From contig JAATGJ010000103.1 in assembly GCA_015654695.1 (NCBI GenBank), positions 1 through 64,000 of the forward strand: DNA of 64,000 nucleotides. Direction: 5' to 3'. The position numbers and the translations under genes were made by a program. Positions within the stretch are counted from its first letter, which is position 1. Each line of letters begins with the position of its first letter. The notes under the pieces are model-generated. The model was not told where the DNA came from, made no database searches, and saw only the letters and a list, made by a program, of their open reading frames with translations. Origin of the DNA: Chitinophagales bacterium (GTDB lineage Bacteria > Bacteroidota > Bacteroidia > Chitinophagales > Chitinophagaceae). This document shows positions 28,914 to 37,441 of this stretch, piece after piece.

Positions 28914-29927
28914 ATGAAAACTATTAACATCGGGGTTGTTGGCTATGGCTACTGGGGCCCCAACCTTGTAAGAAACTTTTTCGCCGCGAATAACTGTAAT
29001 GTAAAAGCAGTTGCTGATGGCAGGCCTGAACGCCTGGCATTACTGGCCAAAATATTTCCTTCCGTAAACGGAGTAAAAGACGCTGATGACATCATCAACG
29101 ATACTGAAATTGATGCAGTGGTCATCGCTACTTCTGTATTCAGCCATTTCCCTTTGGCAAAAAAGGCGTTGAATGCAGGAAAGCATGTACTGATTGAAAA
29201 GCCGATGACGGCATCAGTTGCTGAAGCAGATGAATTAATTGAACTGGCCGCCAGGAAAGGGCTTACATTAATGGTAGATCATACCTTTCTTTATACCGGC
29301 GCTGTTGCCAAAATGAAAGAGCTTATTGACGACAAAACAATAGGTGTTCCCCAATACTTTGATTCAAGCCGTATCAACCTTGGTTTGTTTCAGCCTGATG
29401 TAAATGTAATATGGGATCTTGCCCCTCATGATCTTTCCATACTTACCTACCTGGTAGATCAGGCTCCCGTAAGTATCAATGCAACCGGTATTTCACATAC
29501 AAAAAACAATATTGAGAACATCGCTTACATGACCGTGAATTATGATTCCGACTTTATCGCCCATTTCAATGTATCATGGACGTCGCCGGTGAAAGTAAGG
29601 CAAACGCTGATAGGCGGCGATGTAAAAATGATCGTGTATAATGACCTGGAACCCTCAGAGAAAATAAGGGTGTATGATACAGGATTTAATCATAAGACCG
29701 AAGAATACGAAAATAAGATCATGGTGGATTACAGAACTGGTGATGTGTATTTACCTAAACTCGGTACGCAGGAAGCTCTGCTGGGTGTAGCCAATGATTT
29801 TATCCAGTCTATTATTAATAAAAGAGAACCGAAAGCAAACGGGCAACTTGGAAGACAGGTTGTAAGAATACTGGAAGCGTCGCAGGTGTCTATAAAAAAT
29901 AATGGTAAAGAAGTTTGTATCAGATAA
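28914..29927 (+). CDS. Gfo/Idh/MocA-family oxidoreductase (sugar operon gene 1)
   Basis: 337 residues. The N-terminal Rossmann fold has GVVGYGYWGPN (residues 7-17), and the family signature EKP is at 95-97 (VLIEKPM). The C-terminal alpha/beta domain includes IWDLAPHDLS, with the Asp/His pair typical of the substrate site. Such enzymes oxidise or reduce nucleotide-sugar hydroxyls at C3 (WbpB/WlbA type) using NAD. With the hexapeptide acyltransferase and PLP aminotransferase that follow (gaps 12 and 23 bases), the order oxidase, acyltransferase, aminotransferase matches WbpB-WbpD-WbpE-like sets that make 3-acylamino sugars. The exact substrate is inferred. Confidence 0.85.
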   Translation: MKTINIGVVGYGYWGPNLVRNFFAANNCNVKAVADGRPERLALLAKIFPSVNGVKDADDIINDTEIDAVVIATSVFSHFPLAKKALNAGKHVLIEKPMTASVAEADELIELAARKGLTLMVDHTFLYTGAVAKMKELIDDKTIGVPQYFDSSRINLGLFQPDVNVIWDLAPHDLSILTYLVDQAPVSINATGISHTKNNIENIAYMTVNYDSDFIAHFNVSWTSPVKVRQTLIGGDVKMIVYNDLEPSEKIRVYDTGFNHKTEEYENKIMVDYRTGDVYLPKLGTQEALLGVANDFIQSIINKREPKANGQLGRQVVRILEASQVSIKNNGKEVCIR

Positions 29928-29939
29928 AAGCCATCAATA

Positions 29940-30428
29940 ATGGAAACAATCACCACCAACAACGAAAGACAAAGCCTGAACAATGTGCAGGTAGGTAGTA
30001 ACGTCCGCATATTCAATTTTGTAAACGCTTACGGTTGCAGTATTGATGACAACAGTAAGATCGGTGCATTTGTAGAAATACAAAAAGGAGCGACGATCGG
30101 GAAGAATTGTAAAATATCCAGCCATACGTTTATTTGTGATGGTGTGCATATAGAGGACAATGTATTTATAGGACATGGCGTGATGTTTACCAATGATCTT
30201 TTTCCAAGAGCTACTAACCCTGATGGTTCACCACAAACGGAAGCGGACTGGAAACTGGTGGAAACATTTGTAAAGAAAGGAGCTTCTATCGGCAGCAATG
30301 CAACGATACTGGCTGGTATCACTATTGGTGAGAACGCTTTAGTGGGTGCAGGTGCAGTAGTAACAAAAGACGTGGCTGCCAACGCTATTGTAGCGGGAAG
30401 CCCGGCTAAATTTTTTAAAAACATATAA
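29940..30428 (+). CDS. Hexapeptide-repeat sugar N-acyltransferase (sugar operon gene 2)
   Basis: 162 residues with left-handed beta-helix hexapeptide repeats, visible as [28 protein letters not shown] and [12 protein letters not shown]. It closes with [10 protein letters not shown]. It probably transfers an acetyl group from acetyl-CoA to the amino group of a nucleotide-linked amino sugar, as WbpD or QdtC do. The size fits WlbB/WbpD-type enzymes. It lies between the oxidoreductase and the aminotransferase in one transcription unit. Confidence 0.82.
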   Translation: METITTNNERQSLNNVQVGSNVRIFNFVNAYGCSIDDNSKIGAFVEIQKGATIGKNCKISSHTFICDGVHIEDNVFIGHGVMFTNDLFPRATNPDGSPQTEADWKLVETFVKKGASIGSNATILAGITIGENALVGAGAVVTKDVAANAIVAGSPAKFFKNI

Positions 30429-30451
30429 ACCAAACCTTAGACGATAATTAC

Positions 30452-31552
30452 ATGGAAAAGAAAATCCCCTGTCTTGACCTGAAAGGTCAGCATCAGCAGA
30501 TCAAAAAAGAAGTATTTGAAGCATTTGAAAAAGTATATGAGAATACCGCTTTTTCCGGTGGTCCTTTTGTAGAAACGTTTGAAAAAAGTTTCGCCACTTT
30601 TTGCGGAACAAAATACGCCGTGGGTGTTGATAATGGCACATCCGCATTACAACTCGCTATGCTGGCATTAGGCATTGGCGCCGGTGATGAAGTAATTATT
30701 CCGGCGAATACATTTATCGCAACTGCATGGGGAGTTTCTTATAGCGGAGCTACTCCCGTATTTGTTGATAATGATCCGGACACATGGGAAATTGATCCTG
30801 TAAAGATCGAAGCGGCGATCACACCCAAAACAAAAGCAGTAATCGGCGTACACTTATATGGCCAGCCTTTTGATATAGATGTCGTACAGGCAGTATGCAC
30901 AAAACATGATCTCTATTTAATAGAAGATGCAGCACAGGCGCAGGGAGCTCAGTATAAAGGCAAGCCTATCGGCGGGTTTGGTGAAATGGCCTGCTTTAGT
31001 TTTTATCCCGGTAAGAATTTAGGCGCATGTGGCGAAGCTGGTGGATTGACCACTAACAGTGAGTCTTATACCAAACATCTGCATAGCCTTCGTAATCATG
31101 GTATGACTGTTCGCTATTATCATGATGAAGTTGGGTTTAATATGCGTATGGGCGGACTGGAAGGTGCATCATTAAGTATTAAACTGAAATACCTGCCTGA
31201 CTGGAACAAACGCAGGCAGGCTATCGCTAAAAGATACCAGGCAGAAATCAAAAATGATAAATTGAAAATGCAGGTACAACCTGAAGGTCATATATCTGTT
31301 TATCACTTATTCGTGGTAACTACTGAAGACCGTGATGGCCTGATGAAGTATTTGAATGAAAAGAATATTTTCCCGGGTCTTCATTATCCTGTTCCCTGTC
31401 ATTTGCAGAAAGCGTATGCCAGCCTGGGATATAAGAACGGAGATTTCCCCCATGCGGAATACCTGGCATCACACTGTTTGTCTTTGCCAATGTACGCTGA
31501 ACTGGCAGATGAAGATGTTACTTACGTAATTGAAACGCTGAACAAGTATTAA
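30452..31552 (+). CDS. DegT/DnrJ/EryC1/StrS PLP aminotransferase (sugar operon gene 3)
   Basis: 366 residues. A fold-type I aminotransferase acting on keto-nucleotide sugars. The PLP-binding Lys is K188 in FSFYPGKNLG, with EDAAQAQGA (159-167) as the cofactor phosphate and ring-stacking region and NGTSALQLA near 61-69. This FYPGKNLGAxGEAG form is typical of sugar-3-aminotransferases such as FdtB/QdtB/WbpE. It is followed after 2 bases by the unrecognised gene at 31555. A second, more distant DegT enzyme ends the operon, so two different transaminations are likely. Confidence 0.87.
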   Translation: MEKKIPCLDLKGQHQQIKKEVFEAFEKVYENTAFSGGPFVETFEKSFATFCGTKYAVGVDNGTSALQLAMLALGIGAGDEVIIPANTFIATAWGVSYSGATPVFVDNDPDTWEIDPVKIEAAITPKTKAVIGVHLYGQPFDIDVVQAVCTKHDLYLIEDAAQAQGAQYKGKPIGGFGEMACFSFYPGKNLGACGEAGGLTTNSESYTKHLHSLRNHGMTVRYYHDEVGFNMRMGGLEGASLSIKLKYLPDWNKRRQAIAKRYQAEIKNDKLKMQVQPEGHISVYHLFVVTTEDRDGLMKYLNEKNIFPGLHYPVPCHLQKAYASLGYKNGDFPHAEYLASHCLSLPMYAELADEDVTYVIETLNKY

Positions 31553-31554
31553 TA

Positions 31555-32589
31555 ATGCTGATTGATAAACTAATTAAACGTGTAGAAGCACTTGGGCTTG
31601 ACCTGGAAGGGAAGACGGTGCTTACGGAAGCGGCAAGCGGCGCTTACGTGGTGACGCCAGTATTGGCGGCGCTGGCCGGCGCTAAAGTATTCGCGTTTAC
31701 CAAAACTACCCGTTACGGAACAACAGAAGAGATATTTGCCAATACGAGAAAGCTGATGGAGGAATGTACAACACGGAAACTGGATATAACGCTGATTGAT
31801 ACAATAACTCCCGAGGTCATTGCACAGGCGGATATCATTACCAACTCAGGACACTTACGGCCTCTGAATGAAGAGAAGCTTCAATATGCAAAAGACAACG
31901 TGGTTATTCCTTTGATGTACGAAGCATGGGAATGGAGAGATGCGGATATGGATATTCAATATATCCGTAAAAGAGGATTCAGGATCGGCGCTACCAATGA
32001 ACGTCACCCGGAAGTGGATGTATTCAATTATCTCGGGGATATGGCAGTGAAGCAGATATTCGATGCGGGTATCTGTCCCTACAAGAACAAGTTTGTTTTG
32101 ATCTGCAATAACGACTTTGGGCCTTTCATTGCGAAAGTAGTAGCTAAGATCTGTGATGGCCTGGCGGTGATAGACAAGAATGAGAACAAAGACAAATACA
32201 ATTTTAGTAACGTTGAATGGATCGGAAATTTTCCTGAGGTAAAAGTGCCTGCTAAGTATAAAGATGCTGAAGCGGTTATTTTCACAGCCTATCCTTTTGA
32301 TCAGAACTGGATGGGGGAGAGTACACCACTGTCGGTAAAACAGATCAAAGCTGAATTCAGTGATCCTTACATTCTCCGTTATTGCGGTGATGTAGATCCA
32401 AAAGTGCTGGATGATAATAGCGTCAGGTATTTCCCGGCTAATGTACACAGCGGCCACATGGGCGTATTGCCTTCTGCTGTTGGGTATGATCCGATCATTC
32501 GTTTGCAGGCGGGAGGATTAAAAGCAGGAGAGGCTTTACTTACCGGGAAACATGAACATAATAATATTCCTGTACTGGAATTAGTATAA
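31555..32589 (+). CDS. Unrecognised Rossmann-like protein (sugar operon gene 4)
   Basis: 344 residues, no family recognised by eye. Residues 18-45 (GKTVLTEAASGAYVVTPV, then AGAKVFAF) look like the first beta-alpha-beta of a nucleotide-binding fold, and DIITNSGHLRPL followed by EAWEWRDAD is distinctive. A second beta-strand region (FVLICNNDFGPFIAKVV) may start another Rossmann half, with similarity in layout to two-domain NAD-dependent enzymes. There is no signal peptide or TM segment. The tight spacing (2 bases after gene 3, 7 before gene 5) makes participation in the same nucleotide-sugar pathway likely; the reaction is unknown. Confidence 0.7.
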   Translation: MLIDKLIKRVEALGLDLEGKTVLTEAASGAYVVTPVLAALAGAKVFAFTKTTRYGTTEEIFANTRKLMEECTTRKLDITLIDTITPEVIAQADIITNSGHLRPLNEEKLQYAKDNVVIPLMYEAWEWRDADMDIQYIRKRGFRIGATNERHPEVDVFNYLGDMAVKQIFDAGICPYKNKFVLICNNDFGPFIAKVVAKICDGLAVIDKNENKDKYNFSNVEWIGNFPEVKVPAKYKDAEAVIFTAYPFDQNWMGESTPLSVKQIKAEFSDPYILRYCGDVDPKVLDDNSVRYFPANVHSGHMGVLPSAVGYDPIIRLQAGGLKAGEALLTGKHEHNNIPVLELV

Positions 32590-32596
32590 TTAATTT

Positions 32597-33529
32597 ATGA
32601 GCACCACTACTAACCTTATTGCTATCGGACGTTCACGTTATTTGTATGACGGGATAAAGAATCTTTTATCAAAAGGATTTTCATTCAAAGCCATTGTTAC
32701 CGAAGAAGCTTACGAAGAATACGATATCAAGCATACCGACTTTGAAAGCCTCGCAAAAGAATGCGGCGCTGCTTTTTTCATGGTTAAATCAGTGAATAAC
32801 GAAGAACTGGTAAAGATTATAAAAGACAATAAGATCCGTGTGGCGATCAGCGCTAACTGGAAATACACCATTCCCAAAAGTTTTCTTGACCTTTTTGAGT
32901 GCGGCATTTTGAATTTCCATCTTGGAAACCTGCCGGACTATAAAGGGAATGCTACCGTTAACTGGACGATCATTAATGGCGAGAGTTATATCAACGGGAA
33001 CATTCATAAAATGGACCCTGAATTAGATGCCGGTGATGTGGTGTCAAGAAAAGCAATTCCGATCACGGCTGATATGTATATAGCCGATGTATTGAAACAG
33101 GCGGAAGCGGATGTACCTGCGTTATACGAAGATGCTGTAAGAAAGGTATTGGTAAAGCCGGATGCCTTTGAAGTGAAAGGGACTATACATGGTTCACGTT
33201 GCTATCCAAGATTACCGGAAGACAGCCAGGTTAGCTGGAATCAGTCTGCGGAGGCTGTATGCAGGCTGGTAAGGGCGTCTTCGCATCCTTATAAAGGGGC
33301 ATTCAGTTTTCTGAATGGAGAAAAGATCATTATCTGGAAAGCCCGGGTAATCATTCCCGAGGATAAATTCTTTGCAATACCGGGCCATGTGGTGGCGTTA
33401 AACAAAAGCGCAGGCAGCATACTGGTAGCATGTACGGATGGATTGTTAGAGGTACAGGAGATAGAAAGAAACGGGGAAGTAATGGCGCCCACCGCGTTTA
33501 TAAAAAGTATAAGGTTACGTTTCAAATAA
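32597..33529 (+). CDS. Sugar N-formyltransferase, ArnA-N/Fmt-like (sugar operon gene 5)
   Basis: 310 residues. The formyl_trans_N domain carries the catalytic set Asn106 and His108 in NFHLGNLPDYKG and Asp144 in ELDAGDVV, matching the Asn-His-Asp triad of ArnA and Fmt. NWTIINGE aligns with the ArnA-type NWVLVNGE region. A C-terminal domain of the Fmt-C kind follows (SSHPYKGAFSFLNGEKI). It most likely transfers formyl from N10-formyl-THF to an amino sugar. It is not the housekeeping Fmt, given its operon setting and the divergent N-terminus (GRSRYLYDGI). Confidence 0.83.
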   Translation: MSTTTNLIAIGRSRYLYDGIKNLLSKGFSFKAIVTEEAYEEYDIKHTDFESLAKECGAAFFMVKSVNNEELVKIIKDNKIRVAISANWKYTIPKSFLDLFECGILNFHLGNLPDYKGNATVNWTIINGESYINGNIHKMDPELDAGDVVSRKAIPITADMYIADVLKQAEADVPALYEDAVRKVLVKPDAFEVKGTIHGSRCYPRLPEDSQVSWNQSAEAVCRLVRASSHPYKGAFSFLNGEKIIIWKARVIIPEDKFFAIPGHVVALNKSAGSILVACTDGLLEVQEIERNGEVMAPTAFIKSIRLRFK

Positions 33530-33535
33530 TACCCA

Positions 33536-34486
33536 ATGCAGGCAAATAACAATAAACTGGTTTCTGTTGTCATACCCATTTTTAATGAGTATGAGGGTGT
33601 CCCTTTCCTGGTTGATAGCCTGAATGAATTTTTCGGACAACATACTGACCTGAATGCGGAAGTCATCTTTGTTAATGATGGTTCAAGAGATAATACGGTG
33701 GAAAGGCTGAGCGAGATGAAGCATGTAACGTATAAAGCAAAAGTGATCAGCTTCTCAAGAAATTTTGGCTCCCATGCAGCATTACGTGCAGGCATCGCCA
33801 ATGCGTCCGGTGAATATATTTGTTTTAATTACGCTGATTTGCAGGATCCGCTCGAACTGATCATCCGGATGAAAGCGCTGATGGAAGATGGCCATGATAT
33901 TATCTGGGCCCAGCGGGAAAGCACTAAAGTGTCCTGGGGCGAAAAGATGTTCTCCAAGTTCTATGCTTACCTGATGAAGAAATTCGCCTTTAAAAATTTC
34001 CCGGAGAAAGGTTTTGATATAGTAATGTTCAATAAAAAAGTAGCGGCTGAAGTAAACAGGAACGTGGAAGCTAATTCTTCTATCTTCCTTCAGATACTCG
34101 GCATGGGCTTCCGGCAAACAAATATTACATACAAAAAAAGAGAAAGAAAGACAGGCGTCAGTAAATGGACCTTGTCTAAGAAGATAAAACTGTTCATTGA
34201 TTCATTTGTAGCTTTCTCGTATGCGCCGATACGCTTTGTTACAATCGTGGGCATTATATTCTTTTTCGTGGGTGTTTTGTGGACAGGCTATATTATAGTC
34301 AGGAAATTCGTTTTCCAGGACCTGGCCGCAGGCTGGCCTGCATTGATGTCTATCCTGATGATAGGTTTTGGTATCACGAATATTTCACTCGGTATCATCG
34401 CTGAATACCTCTGGCGTACATTGGATGCCAGTCGCAAGCGGCAGGTATTTATTATTGATGAAATAAAAGAATTGAACAAGCCATGA
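33536..34486 (+). CDS. ArnC/DPM1-like family 2 glycosyltransferase (sugar operon gene 6)
   Basis: 316 residues. The GT-A domain starts VSVVIPIFNEYEG, with VNDGSRDNT at 47-55 and SFSRNFGSHAAL at 72-83. The usual DADLQDP is here YADLQDP (Y99, D101): the first Asp of the DxD is replaced by Tyr. KTGVSKWTLSKKIKLF leads into two C-terminal TM helices (about 232-258 and 268-290), the ArnC/GtrB layout. It is predicted to transfer a sugar from a nucleotide donor to undecaprenyl phosphate at the inner membrane. It overlaps gene 7 by 4 bases (ATGA), indicating translational coupling. Confidence 0.85.
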   Translation: MQANNNKLVSVVIPIFNEYEGVPFLVDSLNEFFGQHTDLNAEVIFVNDGSRDNTVERLSEMKHVTYKAKVISFSRNFGSHAALRAGIANASGEYICFNYADLQDPLELIIRMKALMEDGHDIIWAQRESTKVSWGEKMFSKFYAYLMKKFAFKNFPEKGFDIVMFNKKVAAEVNRNVEANSSIFLQILGMGFRQTNITYKKRERKTGVSKWTLSKKIKLFIDSFVAFSYAPIRFVTIVGIIFFFVGVLWTGYIIVRKFVFQDLAAGWPALMSILMIGFGITNISLGIIAEYLWRTLDASRKRQVFIIDEIKELNKP

Positions 34487-34854
34487 TGAAAGCTGTATTA
34501 TACTGCGCTTTGTACGCTATGCTGAATGTATCAGGAGCAGCCATCATCAAGTGGAACCTGAAAGGTAAAGTGCTGAGCACGTTGAATGACTGGATCAACC
34601 TGCTTTTTAATGTCCAGGTCATCAGCGCCTTTGCTTTGATATTTGTTTCGATGCTGGTCATTTTCAAAGCGCTGTCGGTCGCCAATTTTACATTTGTCAT
34701 CCCTGTATCGGCGGGCATCAATTTTGTTTTAACCGTCATTGCCGGGTATTATATTTTTAAAGATCATCTGAGTATGGTCTCTTTTATAGGTTTCGCATTA
34801 ATTATTTCAGGTATTATTTTATTAAGTTTAAACAGTACGCAACATGCACAATAA
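34483..34854 (+). CDS. ArnE/ArnF-like SMR/EamA small membrane protein (sugar operon gene 7)
   Basis: 123 residues with four hydrophobic helices, the size and layout of small multidrug resistance-type proteins and of ArnE/ArnF, subunits of the undecaprenyl-phosphate-aminoarabinose flippase. FVIPVSAGINFVLTVIAGYYIFKD matches the EamA-like half repeat. It overlaps the ArnC-like gene by 4 bases and the next gene by 11, so coupled expression with the lipid-linked sugar synthase is very likely. A flippase role is inferred from that context; only one such gene is present, so it would act as a homodimer. Confidence 0.8.
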   Translation: MMKAVLYCALYAMLNVSGAAIIKWNLKGKVLSTLNDWINLLFNVQVISAFALIFVSMLVIFKALSVANFTFVIPVSAGINFVLTVIAGYYIFKDHLSMVSFIGFALIISGIILLSLNSTQHAQ

Positions 34855-35818
34855 AGTTAAAGACAGTACTATCCTGGTGACCGGCGGAGCTGGTTTCATA
34901 GGTTCTTATGTCGTAGAGCAACTGATTCCCCTGCAGCCAAAGAAGATCATTATCCTTGATAATTTTATCCGCGGCACGAAAGAGAATATGAAATCTTTCT
35001 ATACTAACCCTATTGTGGAATTTCATGAAGGGGATATCCGGGATACTATTAAACTGGAGCATTGCATTGCCGGTTCTGATTATATCTTTCACATGGCGGC
35101 GTTACGTATTAATGCCTGTGCAGCCAGTCCAAGAGATGGTTTTGAAGTAATGCTGAAGTCAACATTTGAAATAGCCGAATTAGCGGTAAAGCATAAAGTA
35201 AAAAAAGTAATATACAGTTCCAGCGCATCAGTGTATGGACTTGCACAGCATTTTCCCACACCTGAAACAGATAATCCGTATAACAACCAGACATTTTATG
35301 GCGCTGCCAAAATGTGGGGTGAACAATTATTCAGGAGTTATAAATTCATGTATGGACTGGATTATGTAGCACTACGTTATTTCAATGCGTATGGTCCCCG
35401 GATGGATACAGACGGAAAATATACCGAAGTAATGATCAGGTGGCTGGATTGTATCCGCGACAGTAAGAACCCGTTGATCTATGGTGATGGATCCACTACG
35501 ATGGATTTTGTATATGTAAGAGATATTGCGAAAGCGAATATTGCCGCTCTGCAGGCGGACGTTACCGACGAAGCATTCAATATTGGTAATTGCGAAGAAA
35601 CAAGCCTGAAGGGATTGCTGGATGTATTGCTGAAAGTAAATGAATCAACGTTAACACCTGAATTCAGGGATGAAAGTTCTGTCAATCCAGTAGGACGCAG
35701 ACTGGCTGATATAGATAAAGCGAAAAAGCTACTTGGTTTTACCCCGACTGTAAGCCTGGAAGAGGGAATGAAAGAGCTGAGCGAATGGTACTTTTCAAAA
35801 ATAAAAGCAAGCGTTTAA
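34844..35818 (+). CDS. NAD-dependent epimerase/dehydratase (sugar operon gene 8)
   Basis: 324 residues, extended SDR fold. The NAD site is VTGGAGFIGSY (residues 12-22) and the catalytic set is SSSASVYG (125-132) with Tyr152 and Lys156 in FYGAAK. RYFNAYGPR is the conserved substrate-binding loop of UDP-glucose 4-epimerase-like enzymes. It probably acts on a UDP- or dTDP-linked hexose early in the pathway, upstream of the aminotransferase in gene 9. 4-epimerase versus dehydratase cannot be separated by eye. Confidence 0.83.
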   Translation: MHNKVKDSTILVTGGAGFIGSYVVEQLIPLQPKKIIILDNFIRGTKENMKSFYTNPIVEFHEGDIRDTIKLEHCIAGSDYIFHMAALRINACAASPRDGFEVMLKSTFEIAELAVKHKVKKVIYSSSASVYGLAQHFPTPETDNPYNNQTFYGAAKMWGEQLFRSYKFMYGLDYVALRYFNAYGPRMDTDGKYTEVMIRWLDCIRDSKNPLIYGDGSTTMDFVYVRDIAKANIAALQADVTDEAFNIGNCEETSLKGLLDVLLKVNESTLTPEFRDESSVNPVGRRLADIDKAKKLLGFTPTVSLEEGMKELSEWYFSKIKASV

Positions 35819-35828
35819 TAATTAATTT

Positions 35829-36968
35829 ATGATACCCATAGCCAAACCTTATTTAACTGCCGATGAAGCGCAGGCTGCATATGATACCATCCTTACCGGC
35901 TGGATCACGCAGGGACCAAGAGTAGCAGAGTTTGAAGAAAAATTTGCCGCCTACACAGGCGCAAAATATGCTGTCGCAGTTTCTAATTGTACAACAGCGC
36001 TGCATCTTGCCCTGATAGTCGCAGGCATCAAAGAAGGGGATGAGGTGATTTGTCCTTCGATGAGTTATGTAGCTACAGCTAACTCAATAAAATATGTAAG
36101 AGCCAATCCAGTATTTGCAGAAGTGAATCCTAAAACGTATAACCTCGATGTGGAGGATACGGAAAAAAAGATCACACCAAAGACGAAAGCGATCCTGCTA
36201 GTACACCAAATTGGCATGCCTGCTGATATTGATGCATTTAAAAGACTGGCAGATAAATATAAACTAAAACTAATTGAAGATGCCGCGTGTGCAGCAGGGT
36301 CTGCTTACCAAGGCGCAAAGATCGGCAGTCACTCTGAATTAGTTTGTTTCTCCCTGCATCCAAGAAAAGTGATCTCTACCGGTGATGGTGGGTTTGTAAC
36401 TACCAACCGGGAAGATTATTACCAGCGGATGAAATTATTAAGACAACATGGTATGTCAGTTAATGACCGTGTTCGCCATGAATCCGCCAAAGTGATCTTT
36501 GAAGATCATGTTGAAGTGGGATATAATTACCGGATGACGGATATACAGGCGGCGGTAGGTATTAAACAATTGGAAAAATTAGACTGGATAGTAGCGGAAA
36601 GAAGAAAGATCGCCATGCAGTATCACGAAGCATTTAAAGCTATTGATTTCATTCGGCTGCCGGTAGAGGAAAAAGGTTATTTCAGCAACTACCAGTCATA
36701 TAGTATTTACCTGAAGGATACCTGTCCCATCGGCCGGAATGAACTGATGCAAAAAATGCTGGATGCAGGTATTTCTACAAGAAGAGGTATTATGACATCT
36801 CACCGGGAAACGGCTTATAAGAACGAATGTGCTGGTTTGTCGCTACCCGTATCAGAAAATGCAGCAGATAACAGTATCATTCTGCCGCTGTATATACCCA
36901 TGAGTTCAGAAGATGTAAAGAAAGTGATCGAAACATTTAAGGCAAACATATTGGTTCCTGTTCTGTAA
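35829..36968 (+). CDS. DegT/DnrJ/EryC1/StrS aminotransferase, ArnB/PglE-like (sugar operon gene 9)
   Basis: 379 residues. The PLP Lys is K180 in FSLHPRKVISTGDGG, the form seen in ArnB/PglE/PseC-type 4-aminotransferases, unlike FYPGKNLG in the other aminotransferase of this operon. EDAACAAGS (150-158) and SNCTTALHLAL (52-62) complete the cofactor pocket. The distinct signature suggests this enzyme makes the amino group formylated by gene 5, while the first enzyme serves the acylation branch; this division of labour is inference. It ends the operon, 23 bases before a strong terminator. Confidence 0.87.
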   Translation: MIPIAKPYLTADEAQAAYDTILTGWITQGPRVAEFEEKFAAYTGAKYAVAVSNCTTALHLALIVAGIKEGDEVICPSMSYVATANSIKYVRANPVFAEVNPKTYNLDVEDTEKKITPKTKAILLVHQIGMPADIDAFKRLADKYKLKLIEDAACAAGSAYQGAKIGSHSELVCFSLHPRKVISTGDGGFVTTNREDYYQRMKLLRQHGMSVNDRVRHESAKVIFEDHVEVGYNYRMTDIQAAVGIKQLEKLDWIVAERRKIAMQYHEAFKAIDFIRLPVEEKGYFSNYQSYSIYLKDTCPIGRNELMQKMLDAGISTRRGIMTSHRETAYKNECAGLSLPVSENAADNSIILPLYIPMSSEDVKKVIETFKANILVPVL

Positions 36969-36991
36969 AACCAATAAGAATATTTTCTCTC

Positions 36992-37037
36992 AAAGAAATC
37001 CCGCCTACGCAAAGCAGGCGGGATTTCTTTTTTTTAG
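36992..37037 (+). terminator. Strong rho-independent terminator of the sugar operon
   Basis: AAAGAAATCCCGCCT (36992-37006) pairs perfectly over 15 bp with AGGCGGGATTTCTTT (37016-37030) around a 9-base loop, followed by more T residues. It closes the nine-gene unit. Confidence 0.92.
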
Positions 37038-37441
37038 CGAAGGATAAGCTTTTGAAGAATTATACTATTTGAACATTTGAACGATACCAAAGGGCGATTA
37101 AAGCTTTTACTTTGAAACTCCTGGAGTTCTATGTGTGTATTTCTATGTTATCTATGTGCCTAATGTGGTAAAAGATTTAGTGGCTAGTTCAACGTCAAAA
37201 TATATCTTTTTGATGTCGAATTGGTATTAATAATTAAACGGGCCTTTTGCTTTGTTACAAGAGCGGCGTACATTTATCCGGGCTAAGAGATACTTACAAA
37301 ACATAGGACGCCTGCGACTCTGCAGAAATATCCATACGAACGACACATTTTTAGCCACCTATTGCAGAAGTGGAAAATCACGCCCGCTATAGCAGGACTT
37401 CAAAACAGGCACTAGCCTGATTAATTAACTTTTCCCGGAAA
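37038..37441. other. Gap after the operon terminator; no gene
   Basis: About 400 bases without a supported frame. It contains word-like filler around 37130-37180 (TATGTGTGTATTTCTATG, TCTATGTGCCTA). GATGTCGAATTGGTATTAA near 37212 resembles the sequence after the IS630 transposase stop at 7760, but this may be chance. Confidence 0.35.
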
